The notes beneath the pieces are model-generated. The model worked only from the letters and a program-made list of their open reading frames with translations. It was not told the origin of the DNA and ran no database searches. This document shows, one piece after another, positions 6,588 through 6,618 of a DNA stretch of 6,618 bases (position 1 is its first letter; every line of letters begins with the position of its first letter). The DNA lies in NCBI GenBank assembly GCA_919902965.1, contig CAKKSJ010000304.1:1-6618 (forward strand), written 5' to 3'. The DNA is from Burkholderiales bacterium (GTDB taxonomy: Bacteria; Pseudomonadota; Gammaproteobacteria; Burkholderiales; SG8-39). The translations under genes and the position numbers were made by a program.

Positions 6588-6618
6588 TTGAGCCCTGTAT
6601 CTCGGTCGCGATTCTGGC

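Larger units (their letters stand above)
6343..6618. other. Region downstream of prlC with no recognised gene
   Basis: This 276-bp tail holds no gene I can name. Its first half is very G+C-rich; from about 6495 to 6600 it becomes clearly A+T-richer, as intergenic DNA often does. On the minus strand a frame with no stop enters from the right edge and continues to a TAG at 6310-6312, overlapping the prlC end by 33 bp. Its part at 6480-6618 (for example YFLLRFQSTKKYPGEYYVY) looks less biased than its Arg/Ala/Gly-rich end, but I recognise no family, and its only nearby internal start is a TTG at 6574-6576. On the plus strand an ATG at 6582-6584 opens a frame (MYLSPVSRSRFW) that runs off the edge, with AAGG about 11 nt upstream. 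Either could be a real partial gene; neither is established. Confidence 0.4.

Noticed and set aside
1..6618. CRISPR array, tRNA, rRNA, insertion sequence or defence system
   Set aside because: There are no regularly spaced repeats, tRNA-like cloverleaf, transposase or defence-type domains on either strand; coding content is housekeeping.

Overview
The window carries the core of a bacterial pyruvate dehydrogenase (PDH) operon on the minus strand and, divergent from it, a gene for an M3-family oligopeptidase on the plus strand. The DNA is G+C-rich. All three proteins closely resemble proteobacterial versions: a homodimeric AceE-type E1, an AceF-type E2 and a PrlC/OpdA-type peptidase. A betaproteobacterium, or a gammaproteobacterial relative, fits best. 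That placement is inference from protein resemblance and base composition, since there is no rRNA or other taxonomic marker here.

Layout. Bases 1-1265 (minus) encode all but the last few dozen residues of AceF, the dihydrolipoamide acetyltransferase; the gene leaves the window at base 1, just after the catalytic DHRxxDG motif. Bases 1266-1331 are a 66-bp intercistronic gap with a terminator-like hairpin and the aceF ribosome binding site. Bases 1332-4034 (minus) encode AceE, the ThDP-dependent pyruvate dehydrogenase E1 (900 aa). Bases 4035-4302 form a divergent control region. It contains a TATAAT box for aceE that overlaps a TATTAT box facing the peptidase gene, a cluster of short perfect dyads in the presumed aceE leader, and a 10-bp palindrome upstream of the peptidase gene. 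Bases 4303-6342 (plus) encode oligopeptidase A (PrlC, 679 aa). Bases 6343-6618 hold no recognisable gene; they contain a distant inverted repeat, an A-tract hairpin and reading frames that run off the right edge.

Function. AceE decarboxylates pyruvate and passes the acetyl group to the lipoyl lysine of AceF, which makes acetyl-CoA. The E3 subunit (lpdA) would be expected beyond base 1, but this cannot be seen. PrlC is a cytosolic zinc peptidase that degrades short peptides and has no obvious metabolic link to PDH; the two units probably share only a control region.

The coding content is ordinary housekeeping, and I see no convincing new multi-gene system. The points most worth a second look are regulatory: the aceE-aceF hairpin, the overlapping divergent -10 boxes with the dyad cluster, and the unexplained right-hand tail.
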